Shown: one piece after another, positions 9,747 to 17,819 of the stretch
How the letters are laid out: every line of letters begins with the position of its first letter
How positions within the stretch are numbered: position 1 is the stretch's first letter
Source of the DNA: Ferruginibacter sp. HRS2-29
GTDB lineage: Bacteria > Bacteroidota > Bacteroidia > Chitinophagales > Chitinophagaceae
Length of the DNA: 64,000 nucleotides
Assembly (NCBI RefSeq): GCF_024343615.1
Contig: NZ_RJUB01000004.1
Span: 1 to 64,000 of the forward strand
Reading direction: 5' to 3'
Translations under genes and position numbers: made by a program
The notes under the pieces: model-generated
Told to the model about the DNA's origin: nothing
Database searches by the model: none
What the model saw: the letters and a program-made list of their open reading frames with translations, nothing else

Positions 9747-10936
9747 TGAACGGTCGTTGTATTCAAACTGATGTACAAGCGTTGCATCTGGTATCCCCCT
9801 ACGAGGTTGGTAGAATAGGTATACAGTTTTTTCAGGTAAAAACGCTGATTTTTGTCATTTGCTATGTTGAAACTTTCATATTCAAAATGATATCGTTTTA
9901 GTGCCGTGGCAACACTGGTAGCCCCCTGCGAAATAGAAATATCATCAAGCCGTTTATCCCCACCAAGGTCACCGCGTGAACTATAAGTAAGGGAAAGCAT
10001 CAGTCCACTGGAAGTAGTAATACCAGTTAGATAAGAGGTGGTATATTTAACCTCATTCATCATAGGCGCTGTCCATCTTCCTACGCAAGGATTGCCTGCA
10101 TTACAGATTGCGTTATAGGAATTACCTGCCGATGGAGTTACTATCATAGATTGGCTGGGGCCCTGGATAGTTTCAATAGTAACCGGCAGATAACTGAAGT
10201 TAATTAAATCACCTTCCGGTGTTTCTACTTTCCGAAGAAACCACCCTGTCTGGCTCGCTTTATTATTACGTCCTATACCGTTGGTCGTATAACTAACTGT
10301 GTATTCCTCAAAGCTGTTTGGAGACGTTGCAGCATCTCCGAAAATATAACGTGTTCCCCTTCCATCGGTTAGTGTGAACACTTTTCCGCTTTTTTCTATT
10401 TTGATGTTGCTATGGCTCATCATCCTGGGAATATTATTTTCATCCATAAAAAATTTCCCTGACATACCATTTACAGAAAATGAATATTCATCACGTTCTG
10501 TATCATAATTATCCTTATTGGCATAAAAAGCATAATCATATGTTGCAGCAGCATTTCCGAAGTCCGGAGGACTTTTCCAGGTCACTGATGGGTCACCATC
10601 GGCCTCATCGTGGATGGTACGGGTTATACTTCCTCCGGCAATGAGGTTCCAACCAAGTCCTACCCGGCTTGCGATATCGTTCACTTTTACCCCATTGGTG
10701 GAATACGAAAGTGCAAGCGACATTTTTACGCCACCAGCCGCAACGTCGAAAAGCGGGATACTTACATTGGCTGCACCGGTATGTAACCCAGCGCTCAACT
10801 CACCTATCTTTGCAAGCGATGCTAGTTCCGGAGATGGAGGTACTATGACGGGGAGGTCGTTGGGTGCCTGGCCCTGGGTCATCGTTGCTGCTAGCCCCAT
10901 TGCTGCGCAGCAAAATAATCGTTTGAAAATTCTCAT
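9629..10936 (-). CDS. SpvB-like Rhs-partner protein, N-terminal part (frameshifted)
   Basis: Start at 10936 gives a signal peptide (MRIFKRLFCCAAMGLAATM) and then the N-terminal pattern typical of Bacteroidota SpvB/Rhs-like proteins: LHTGAANVSIPLFDVAAGG, ALSYSTNGVKVNDIASRVGL, GWNLIAGGSITR. The true frame is left at the C5 run at 9795-9799: up to LYTYSTNLVGG this frame is family-like, after it the residues are meaningless while the -1/+1 frame gives IPDATLVHQFEYNDRSLPSQ. Joined, the protein would be ~1286 residues. It follows the barrel-like gene by 22 bp and precedes the Rhs toxin gene, so all are one operon. Either a real inactivating indel or an assembly error. Confidence 0.75.
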   Translation of the reverse strand: MRIFKRLFCCAAMGLAATMTQGQAPNDLPVIVPPSPELASLAKIGELSAGLHTGAANVSIPLFDVAAGGVKMSLALSYSTNGVKVNDIASRVGLGWNLIAGGSITRTIHDEADGDPSVTWKSPPDFGNAAATYDYAFYANKDNYDTERDEYSFSVNGMSGKFFMDENNIPRMMSHSNIKIEKSGKVFTLTDGRGTRYIFGDAATSPNSFEEYTVSYTTNGIGRNNKASQTGWFLRKVETPEGDLINFSYLPVTIETIQGPSQSMIVTPSAGNSYNAICNAGNPCVGRWTAPMMNEVKYTTSYLTGITTSSGLMLSLTYSSRGDLGGDKRLDDISISQGATSVATALKRYHFEYESFNIANDKNQRFYLKKLYTYSTNLVGGYQMQRLYISLNTTTVHCLPKSRMPRIIMVTSTELPTILDLRRWITVGCMEVLEK

Positions 10937-10958
10937 GTTACACTTTACATTTAGTCTG

Positions 10959-11678
10959 TTAGAATCCGTATCCTACCCTGAATAGTATTGGCTGACTCAC
11001 CGGTTTGTGGGTACGATATAAAAAATCGTATAATATTTGAAATCGGGTTGTTTTTGTAAACTTTGATTTTAGTGGTAATTTTTTCATCAGGCCTACCAGC
11101 CCGGCTACTTGCCAGTTCGCTTCATTTTGTAATTGGCTGAATTTCCTGAATTCACTATTATGGTTTAGTTCGCCACCACCACTTACAAAAAGATTCTTCT
11201 TTATCTTCCAATCAACGTAACTTCTCAAACCTATCCCCTGATGGCTAAAACGGATATGTTGGAATGATCCCATACCTAATTTGTAGCTTATCCCAAGGCC
11301 TGCGCTGCTATTATCATTTATTTTATACCCGGCTGTCACCGCGATATCTGCTATGGAAGGCAATAGGTTACTCTTTGCAAATTGTATGTTCAATCCATAT
11401 TCCATTCGCTGGGCAAAAGTTTTTGAACGTTGGTTGTTTGGCTTAAAATCCGGGAACTCATCATCTGTACTGGTACCACCTTTCGTTAGTTTTTGTTTCA
11501 TTTTTGATAGCTCTGCCTGTGCGGCCTGCAGTTGCTGTTTCATCATATCTTGTGCATTTGGTCCACCGGCGGCGATACGGCTTTGCAGTAGTGTATTTAC
11601 GCTTGATCGCGTCTGTAATCCGGCAAGGCTCTCGGGTGAGCCATAATTTTCGGGCACGCCAAAAATTGAAGCCAACAT
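10959..11678 (-). CDS. outer-membrane-barrel half of a coiled-coil/barrel protein
   Basis: A 239-residue frame. Residues ~40-75 are a Gln/Lys-rich coiled coil, and the rest is a run of amphipathic strands ending in ILFRVGYGF, the terminal aromatic signature of an outer-membrane beta-barrel. It has no signal peptide of its own. The codons just before its ATG (CAG AAT AGC) are in the same frame as the gene at 11688-12392, separated by a single TAA. It is therefore the second half of one 477-codon gene interrupted by one stop. The Rhs partner gene begins 22 bp after it. The family is, from memory, a conserved Bacteroidota companion of SpvB/Rhs operons and may anchor or export them. Confidence 0.65.
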   Translation of the reverse strand: MLASIFGVPENYGSPESLAGLQTRSSVNTLLQSRIAAGGPNAQDMMKQQLQAAQAELSKMKQKLTKGGTSTDDEFPDFKPNNQRSKTFAQRMEYGLNIQFAKSNLLPSIADIAVTAGYKINDNSSAGLGISYKLGMGSFQHIRFSHQGIGLRSYVDWKIKKNLFVSGGGELNHNSEFRKFSQLQNEANWQVAGLVGLMKKLPLKSKFTKTTRFQILYDFLYRTHKPVSQPILFRVGYGF

Positions 11679-11687
11679 GCTATTCTG

Positions 11688-12392
11688 TTATAGAAACTTC
11701 TTAAAGGCCGGTATTTTATTCAGCAGTTCTTTAGCCGTGGCTTCTGCTTTTTTTGAATCGGAAAATATCTCCTTGTAATTTTTAAGTGTCTCGGTATAGT
11801 AATAACCTTCTTTATTGATTTTAGCCAGGTATTTGCTATTGCCGATATATTTCAGCGATTCCTTAATGAGCTGCTTTTTTCTTTCACGAATGAATTTTTG
11901 CACCGCTTCGCTTTGCTGTACATCTTTTTCCAGCGACTCCATTTTTTGAGCAGCTTTATTCACAGGTTGATTCAAAGAAGAATCGAGCAACTGCTTTTGC
12001 TGCATCACAAATTGCAGGCTCATGGTGAGATTATCGCGATATTCATTATACTGGGCGGTATAGCCTTCAGCGACTACTTTTCCCTGTTGCAATTTTTTCT
12101 GTAAACCAGCGAAGGTCATTTCTTCGTTCGCAAACAGACGTTGTTCTGTTTCCGGACTTGGCTTGTGCAGTAATGAGCGGATTTTAGTTTCCCATCGCGT
12201 AAGTTTTGCTACTGTTTTTTCAGTTTTGGAAGTGAGGCGGGTACTGTACTTGGTAATTTTTTTATCAGCCTGAGCAAAATATTTAGAAGATAACTGCTGT
12301 AAAGATTTTAATGAAGAGTCTGCCTGAGCATTGATTTGCAGTGTACAGACCGTTGTTATCAGGATTAAAAGACTGAGCTTAGGGCGGCTCAT
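11688..12392 (-). CDS. exported coiled-coil N-terminal half of the same barrel protein
   Basis: A 234-residue frame with a signal peptide (MSRPKLSLLILITTVCTLQINA) followed by a long Lys/Gln-rich helical region with heptad character to the end (KELLNKIPAFKKFL). The stop TAA at 11688-11690 is followed in frame by Gln-Asn-Ser-Met-Leu and the barrel half. A CAA-to-TAA change would explain it. First gene of the Rhs operon, with an exact TAGGTTTG -7 element 32 bp upstream. Alone it would be a soluble periplasmic helical protein. Confidence 0.7.
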   Translation of the reverse strand: MSRPKLSLLILITTVCTLQINAQADSSLKSLQQLSSKYFAQADKKITKYSTRLTSKTEKTVAKLTRWETKIRSLLHKPSPETEQRLFANEEMTFAGLQKKLQQGKVVAEGYTAQYNEYRDNLTMSLQFVMQQKQLLDSSLNQPVNKAAQKMESLEKDVQQSEAVQKFIRERKKQLIKESLKYIGNSKYLAKINKEGYYYTETLKNYKEIFSDSKKAEATAKELLNKIPAFKKFL

Positions 12393-12423
12393 AAAGTTAG
12401 TTTTTAGTTATCGAAGGGCAAAG

Positions 12424-12431
12424 CAAACCTA
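12424..12431 (-). promoter_or_regulatory. candidate -7 element of the Rhs operon
   Basis: On the minus strand the octamer TAGGTTTG fits the Bacteroidota TAnnTTTG element exactly, 32 bp before the ATG of the first operon gene. No clear TTG lies 20 bp further upstream, which lowers confidence. Confidence 0.4.
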
Positions 12432-12612
12432 AGTATTTAATTTAAAAGAAAAACATGAATTGGGCTATTTAGAAGAATAATAATTTACACTTGCACTGAA
12501 AAACAACAACGACAAGACTTATTAAAAATAAAAATATCTGAAGATAGGCCCAGATGAAGAAGATCTGATAAGCAAAAGCTATTTTAACTGTTCGAAAAGT
12601 GGGTGCTTGTTT

Positions 12613-13005
12613 TTATCGCCTATCTTCTTTAAAAAGCAACATATTCAACTGTATCGCTACATCGATCTGAGCTTCTAGAGCATTACGCAAAAACTCGAGT
12701 TTTACAATTTCTACACCGCTATACAATTCCCTATCGGATCGGCGTACTCTCTTAGCAGGAACCGACTTTCCCGCAGGAAGATCTTCGGTATCGGATGCAA
12801 TAACGAACGGTACTGCTGGCGGCTTTGATTTTGGGCAAGATTTCTCTTTCTGCACTTTTGCCTTTCGATTTTTTTCCAGAGCGTATTCCAGCTTTTCTAC
12901 AAGAGTATTATGTTGCGAGCAGAGTCGGGATAATAAAGTATCCATGCAGTGCCTGATCTCACTATACTCGTCTACTGTATTAATTTGTTCCAGATCAAAA
13001 TTCAT
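12613..13005 (-). CDS. hypothetical protein
   Basis: 130 residues, not recognised. Residues 1-45 are helical and acidic, residues ~46-90 form a Lys/Pro/Ser-rich linker (KSCPKSKPPAVPF), and the end is helical (EIVKLEFLRNALEAQIDVAI). No signal peptide or membrane segment. It is the third gene of a small minus-strand cluster. Its ATG lies only 20 bp beyond the T-tract of a strong hairpin at 13026-13051, so there is no room for a separate promoter; expression would need read-through of that hairpin. Confidence 0.55.
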   Translation of the reverse strand: MNFDLEQINTVDEYSEIRHCMDTLLSRLCSQHNTLVEKLEYALEKNRKAKVQKEKSCPKSKPPAVPFVIASDTEDLPAGKSVPAKRVRRSDRELYSGVEIVKLEFLRNALEAQIDVAIQLNMLLFKEDRR

Positions 13006-13025
13006 ACTATTGATTTTTTAAAAAA

Positions 13026-13051
13026 AAGGCCGCACACTTGTATGCGGCCTT
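13026..13051 (-). terminator. hairpin with T-tract, terminator or attenuator
   Basis: Perfect 9-bp inverted repeat AAGGCCGCA / TGCGGCCTT with an 8-nt loop, followed on the minus strand by a T-run. It sits between the membrane-protein gene (stop at 13061) and the ATG at 13005, so it either ends the transcript or partly attenuates the last gene. Confidence 0.7.
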
Positions 13052-13060
13052 AATATTCAT

Positions 13061-13249
13061 TCAGCGTTTCCACCACCGAACAAACGCACGCAAACTCAAC
13101 GAGATTACAAAACTTACTACAGCACCAATAGCTGCCAGTAGTATAGTTTTGAGAATATCATTGGTAGCGATGTTGATCAGCAAGATGGTGAGAAAACCTC
13201 CTGCCGTTCCGGCTTTTGTGGAAGCGCAGAAGAAGGATTCGTTCAACAT
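13061..13249 (-). CDS. small membrane protein
   Basis: 62 residues from the ATG at 13249, whose A overlaps the TGA of the preceding gene. There are two hydrophobic stretches (GGFLTILLINIA and TILLAAIGAVVSFVISLSL) and a basic, Trp-containing tail (RAFVRWWKR). The size, two membrane segments and charged end are holin-like, but I have no family match and the role is open. Translationally coupled to the 63-residue membrane protein upstream. Confidence 0.55.
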   Translation of the reverse strand: MLNESFFCASTKAGTAGGFLTILLINIATNDILKTILLAAIGAVVSFVISLSLRAFVRWWKR

Positions 13250-13440
13250 CAATTATCGCGTTTTACTGCGGTTTGACTTACCGCGGTGGCTACACCTCCC
13301 GCTACGGCCAGGTATCCCGCTATTTTGATGATCACGGCTGGAAGCGCTACAGGTCCCGCCATAATAGTGGCGCTTACTGCTGCAAGCCCAAGCCCGATGT
13401 TGCGGAGCTTTTTGAAAAAGACAGGTGTCTTTTTGTTCAT
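13249..13440 (-). CDS. small membrane protein of a Bacteroidota-type conserved family
   Basis: 63 residues from the ATG at 13440 (MNKKTPVFFKKLRNIGLGLA): a basic amphipathic start, then a Gly/Ala/Val-rich hydrophobic region (AAVSATIMAGPVALPAVIIK and GYLAVAGGVATAVSQ), ending in KRDN. I recall similar short proteins in many Bacteroidota genomes but know no function for them. An open frame continues upstream to 13581 but its composition is not protein-like. Its stop overlaps the next start by one base. Confidence 0.6.
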   Translation of the reverse strand: MNKKTPVFFKKLRNIGLGLAAVSATIMAGPVALPAVIIKIAGYLAVAGGVATAVSQTAVKRDN

Positions 13441-13670
13441 TCGTTTTATAACTGTGTTAATTTTTTTTTTGAATGTAAAAAAATGAAGTTGCCTGAGGTA
13501 TTTCTTTGGATATGTTGATGAATAGATCTGATTGGCATGGCAAGAATCATGTGCCTTAGAATTTGTGAAGTCTGTAAGCAAAAGAAAGTTTGTTGATGAT
13601 GCAGACGACCCAACAAGTGCAATAAATTTTAATGTTCAGATTTCAACTGTGAGAAGCCAAACTGTTTATG

Positions 13671-14417
13671 CTATCCCTTTGCAGGATCAGACTGTTCAGG
13701 TGCAAAAAATCCACTATCAATTAAATGCTTGCTAACTAACTGATAATATGATATCCCCAATTTGTGATGTTTATTATTTCCATAGACTTCAGCATGAAAG
13801 TTTAAAGCTTGTTTAAGAATTTCTAACTTTATAGTGCAATTGAAAGACATCAACACCCCTGTTAAATCTTTATTGAACTTTTTGTGAGGTGAAATGTTTA
13901 TAGAACTACCATCAACAGCTTTTAACGCTATGTACATTTGCTTCCTTTTTGTCGGATGTGCCAGGTCATTGAAAAAGCCATACATCATACGATAACCTGC
14001 CGAGCCGTTTTTTGGGTTAGGAGTTTCGCCATCTTTATCCTTCCCATCTGTGATTTCCTGCAACCGCACCATCATTTCATAGTCCTGTTTTAAAGTTGCA
14101 GCAGCCTTAATGTAACCACCTTCAAAAATAAGTTGTGATGCCATATCGATGCCCTGCAAATACGCAGCCATCTGCAACATTTTCAACTTTTGCCTCCTAT
14201 TAACCAGTCGGTCATTTTCAATCATATCCGTAACTAGAAAAATGATGGTTGCATCTAAAATATGCAACGGTTGAAGTAATTTTTCTTGTTTCGAAAACTC
14301 GATTGACTGCTTTAAAGTTTCATTTCCTTTTTGATTGTATTGCTTTTTGATGTTATTGTGATGGGCAATGAACTCATTGATTTCTTTTGAAAATAAGTCA
14401 GTTGACTTTTCACTCAT
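13671..14417 (-). CDS. hypothetical protein, mostly helical
   Basis: 248 residues without signal peptide or membrane segments. It is helix-rich, with a motif-like stretch MMYGFFNDLAHPTKRKQM at ~143-160, where the Asn-Asp-x-x-His-Pro pattern resembles the conserved block of DUF5677/HEPN-like proteins. That assignment is weak. The gene is divergent from the deoxyribosyltransferase/TIR-like pair at 14610-16257, and the DNA here is more AT-rich than in the neighbouring house-keeping genes. A role in the same accessory or defence island is possible but unproven. Confidence 0.5.
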   Translation of the reverse strand: MSEKSTDLFSKEINEFIAHHNNIKKQYNQKGNETLKQSIEFSKQEKLLQPLHILDATIIFLVTDMIENDRLVNRRQKLKMLQMAAYLQGIDMASQLIFEGGYIKAAATLKQDYEMMVRLQEITDGKDKDGETPNPKNGSAGYRMMYGFFNDLAHPTKRKQMYIALKAVDGSSINISPHKKFNKDLTGVLMSFNCTIKLEILKQALNFHAEVYGNNKHHKLGISYYQLVSKHLIDSGFFAPEQSDPAKG

Positions 14418-14609
14418 AAGGGTTTTTTATTCTAAGATAGACAATTTCCCATTTGAACATTTTTAAAGGATAAAGCCTTTAATGAGTTCACGAAGCCCAA
14501 TACTCTATACTGAACATTCTTGGGAACTATTCCATATACGCCGAACTTAGACCAGAGAAGATTTTATATTGAAAGTAAACAGTATATTAGCGAAATTTAA
14601 TTTCGTACC

Positions 14610-15395
14610 ATGGAAAGATGCTTTGTTATTCAACCCTTTGATAGGGCAAAGTTTGATAAAAGATATGTCGATATTTTTAAACCTGCGATCGAAAAGGCTG
14701 GTTATGAACCTTATCGTATTGACAATGATTTAAGTGTTAGGGTGCCCATAGATGATATCGAAAAGGGTATTTCAGAAAGTGATATCTGTTTTGCGGAAAT
14801 CAGCATTGACAATCCAAATGTTTGGTATGAATTGGGGTTCGCTGTTGCCTGTGGTAAAGACGTAATTATGGTATGTTCGGACGAGCGGGCGGGCAAATTT
14901 CCATTTGACATTCAACATAGGCACATAATTACTTATCAGACAAGTTCATCTAGTGATTTTGCAGTGTTAGGCGATACGATAACAAGAAAAATATTAGCAT
15001 TTAGAGAAAGAGCGAAAACTGTTAAAAAACTACAATCCACTCCGGTTTTAGAAACTGAAGGTCTGACTAGTCATCAAATCGCATTGCTGATTTTGATTAT
15101 GGAAAGTCAATTGACTTCTGACTACGGTGTAGCTATACATGACTTGCAAAATGAAATGAATAAAGCAGGTTACACAAACATTGCTACAACCGTTGGTATC
15201 TTAACGCTCACGAAAAATGGAATGGTTGAAACATTCAAACAATCTGACGATTATAGCAATAATCAAGAATACGCCGCATGTCGTTTAACCTCTCTGGGAC
15301 AGGACTGGATTTTATCAAATCAGAACTTATTACAGTTTAGGCAACCACCAGGGCAAACTAGTCCCGTGGATTTAACTGATGATTTACCTTTTTAA
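14610..15395 (+). CDS. deoxyribosyltransferase/TIR-like protein with winged-helix C-terminus
   Basis: 261 residues. Residues 1-~130 form a Rossmann-like alpha/beta domain: CFVIQPF at the first strand, SDICFAEISIDNPNVWYELG at ~57-76 and a GKDVIMV strand. E74 in WYELG sits where nucleoside 2-deoxyribosyltransferases and TIR NADases carry the catalytic Glu. Residues ~150-245 look like a winged helix (LTSHQIALLILIMESQ ... AACRLTSLGQDWI). The closest known group is the DRHyd/TIR-like domains that act on nucleotides or NAD in conflict systems. It is followed after 16 bp by a second protein of the same fold. Enzymatic activity is inferred. Confidence 0.65.
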   Translation: MERCFVIQPFDRAKFDKRYVDIFKPAIEKAGYEPYRIDNDLSVRVPIDDIEKGISESDICFAEISIDNPNVWYELGFAVACGKDVIMVCSDERAGKFPFDIQHRHIITYQTSSSSDFAVLGDTITRKILAFRERAKTVKKLQSTPVLETEGLTSHQIALLILIMESQLTSDYGVAIHDLQNEMNKAGYTNIATTVGILTLTKNGMVETFKQSDDYSNNQEYAACRLTSLGQDWILSNQNLLQFRQPPGQTSPVDLTDDLPF

Positions 15396-15411
15396 AACTC
15401 AATATAATTTA

Positions 15412-16257
15412 ATGCAAACTAATACTTCAACAAAACCTTTTGTTTTTACTTTGATGCCTTTTCATACTGACTTTAATGACACATGGAAGTTGGGAATTAA
15501 AGCTGCGTGTGAAGATGCAGGTACTTATGGAGAAAGAGTAGATGAACAAATTTATGAAGAAAGAATGCTTGACCGGATTTACAATCAAATCAATAAAGCT
15601 GACATTATTGTAGCTGATATGACAGGTAAAAATCCAAATGTTTTTTATGAAGTTGGATATGCACATGCACTTAATAAACGTGTAATACTTATTATTCAAG
15701 AAGCTGCTGACATCCCCTTTGATTTAAAACATCATCCTTTTATCGTGTATAACAAAAGTATAAGCACTTTAAAAAGTGAGTTAACAAAAAAGCTTCTATA
15801 CTTTATTCAAAATCCAGAAGTGCCGGCTATCCCCGATAACACTGAATTAGTATTTTCTGTAAATGGCACTCGAATTACAGAAGACAGTGTTCTTGAAGTG
15901 AAAGGGAATTTTTATGGTCTTACTGAAATTCCGCTACCCATAGACATTTTAAACAAATCACAAAATGTTGTTTCTAATATCAAGTTAGGTCTTCTAACAG
16001 ACGAAGGATTTGTGGGTGATGATAGTCCTAACAAAAGATTAATTCCTACTGAAGAAGGTTATATTCTACATTTTGATACTGAGTCAATCATTGACCTTTA
16101 TCCTTCATCATATCATAGGATAGACTTCATACCACATAACAATCGCACAGAAAAACTCGAAGGGCAGTATAAAATGGTTTTGCAAGTATTCACTGCTTAT
16201 GGAGTAAATTCAGTTAATTTCATAGTTGATGCAGTGCAGCCAATTAACCCGTTTTAA
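15412..16257 (+). CDS. deoxyribosyltransferase/TIR-like protein with beta-rich C-terminus
   Basis: 281 residues from the ATG at 15412; the open frame extends 33 bp upstream but that part overlaps the preceding gene. Residues ~10-130 repeat the fold of the preceding protein: VFTLMPF, KADIIVADMTGKNPNVFYE (E80), GYAHALNKRVILI. The C-terminal ~140 residues are predicted beta-rich (VFSVNGTRITEDSVLEVKGN, YKMVLQVFTAYGVNSVNFIV) and unrelated to the winged helix of its neighbour. Two paralogous catalytic-like domains with different tails in one operon suggest a two-part system, for example effector plus sensor. Confidence 0.65.
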   Translation: MQTNTSTKPFVFTLMPFHTDFNDTWKLGIKAACEDAGTYGERVDEQIYEERMLDRIYNQINKADIIVADMTGKNPNVFYEVGYAHALNKRVILIIQEAADIPFDLKHHPFIVYNKSISTLKSELTKKLLYFIQNPEVPAIPDNTELVFSVNGTRITEDSVLEVKGNFYGLTEIPLPIDILNKSQNVVSNIKLGLLTDEGFVGDDSPNKRLIPTEEGYILHFDTESIIDLYPSSYHRIDFIPHNNRTEKLEGQYKMVLQVFTAYGVNSVNFIVDAVQPINPF

Positions 16258-16549
16258 AAAGCAATGAATGAACATTCCAAATGAGTTACTAGTAACCCTG
16301 CGCAAGATTCAGTGATAAACCTTTATCAAAATAACAACAACTGCATTGACATCTCCTTGATATTTTTATCAAAAATTGATTTTAGATGTACTTCAATTGT
16401 GCTGCTGCTTTTATGCCACATTGCATAGGAATGAACGATACAGGTGTACCATTCAACTTCAAAAACAGTGATAACAGCCCCTTAATAATCCAGCTTTAAG
16501 CACTCAAAAAAATAATGTAACTTGTATTTCTTAAACCATTTTAGAAAGT

Positions 16550-16846
16550 ATGGCTTCAATATCCCTCGATCTCAACGAAAAAAATCACGGTGCTTTCACT
16601 GCGCTGGAAGACGGTAAAAAACTAGGTGAAATGGTGATCAGCATCAAAGATGCGCTGCTGACTGTTTACCATACAGAAGTAAACCCTGAAGCCGAAGGCA
16701 AGGGCATTGCAAAATTGCTGCTGGCCGAAATGGTGAAACATGCCCGCGAGCATCAACTGAAAGTATTGCCCCTTTGTGCGTTTGTGCATGCCCAGTTTAA
16801 AAGGCACCCCGACGAATATGCGGATATCTGGCAAAAAGAATCATAA
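16550..16846 (+). CDS. GNAT-type N-acetyltransferase (short, NATD1-like)
   Basis: 98 residues with the compact Acetyltransf_CG pattern: strand VYHTEVNPEAEGKGIAKLL with the acetyl-CoA loop, helix AEMVKHAREH, then KVLPLCAFVHAQFKRHPDEY, the conserved Cys/His/Tyr block of the family. The substrate is unknown. It starts an apparent operon, with the dioxygenase gene beginning 18 bp after its stop. Confidence 0.8.
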   Translation: MASISLDLNEKNHGAFTALEDGKKLGEMVISIKDALLTVYHTEVNPEAEGKGIAKLLLAEMVKHAREHQLKVLPLCAFVHAQFKRHPDEYADIWQKES

Positions 16847-16864
16847 TTCATCAACCCCGTTTAT

Positions 16865-17817
16865 ATGGAAAAACTCATCACAGGTATCCATCATGTAACG
16901 ATCGTTGCGGGTGGCGCCCAGGAAAATATTGATTTTTACGCCGGCTTCCTCGGGCTCAGGCTGGTAAAAAAGACCGTTAATTTCGACGCCGAAGATGTGT
17001 ATCATTTTTATTACGGTGATGAAACCGGCAGCCCGGGCACCATCCTTACTTTTTTCCCTACAAAGGATTGCAGAGCGGCCGCCACGGTAAGGGAATGCTC
17101 AACACCACCAGCTTTTCGGTAGCGGCTTCTTCACTGGATTACTGGCTAAGCCGGTTTGAAAAACATGGCATCACTTACAAAAAACCTTCAGCAAGGTTTG
17201 ATGACGAAATGGTGGTATACTTTGAAGACACCGATGGCGTGGGGCTTGAGCTTGTATTCAATGACCGCGACAAGCGCCCCGGATTTACCTACGGGCACAT
17301 ACCACCGGAGCATTCCATCAAGGGATTTTACAATGTGGAAATATGGGAAGAAGGTTATGAGCGTACCGCGGGCTTGCTTACCGAGCAACTCGATCATGTA
17401 TTGATCAGCGAAAAAGGGAACCGTTTCCGCTTTGCGGCAAAAAACGAACCCGGGAATTTTGTAGATATCGTTTGTTCGCCTGATAGTTTGAAAGGCTTGC
17501 CTGGCCGTGGTTCTGTGCACCACATCGCTTTTGCCACCCCCGACAAAGCGACACAGGAAAAAGTACGTATCAGGATTTTGCAAAGGATGCTCAACACCAC
17601 TCCTATCCTCGACCGCAATTATTTTACCTCTATCTATTTTCGCGAGCCGGGCGGGGTATTGTTTGAAGTAGCCACTTCGGGCCCGGGCTTCAGCGTGGAT
17701 GAAGCGCCCGGTCATCTGGGCGAATCGCTGAAGCTTCCACCGCAATTTGAACCGCAGCGGGACTCGATCGAAAAAGCGCTTACACCCATTACGTTGGATA
17801 TTACCAAATACGATTGA
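16865..17817 (+). pseudogene. ring-cleaving dioxygenase (MhqO-like glyoxalase family), frameshifted
   Basis: The first frame (from 16865) gives the N-terminal vicinal-oxygen-chelate module, GIHHVTIVAGGAQENIDFYA with metal-ligand His, up to TFFP at ~17055. After that the protein continues in another frame as YKGLQSGRHGKGMLNTTS. The indel is in the T6/C3 tract at 17050-17058. The rest shows the second module: GSVHHIAFATPD with the second His and FREPGGVLFEVAT with the Glu ligand. Joined length is ~316 residues, normal for MhqO/LinE-like extradiol enzymes acting on hydroquinone-type aromatics. The downstream esterase gene starts 3 bp after its stop, as in Bacillus mhqO/mhqD-type pairs. A sequencing error is as likely as real loss. 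Confidence 0.75.
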
Positions 17818-17819
17818 AC

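Noticed and set aside
9790-9805. Programmed ribosomal frameshift in the SpvB-like gene
   Set aside because: No slippery heptamer or stimulatory structure is evident, and other genes in the window carry similar homopolymer indels.
13532-13735. 67-codon plus-strand frame
   Set aside because: No motif, no ribosome site, and its 3' half overlaps the end of the 248-residue gene on the other strand.
17188-17745. 185-codon minus-strand frame opposite the dioxygenase gene
   Set aside because: It is antisense to a clear VOC-family coding sequence and shows no motifs.
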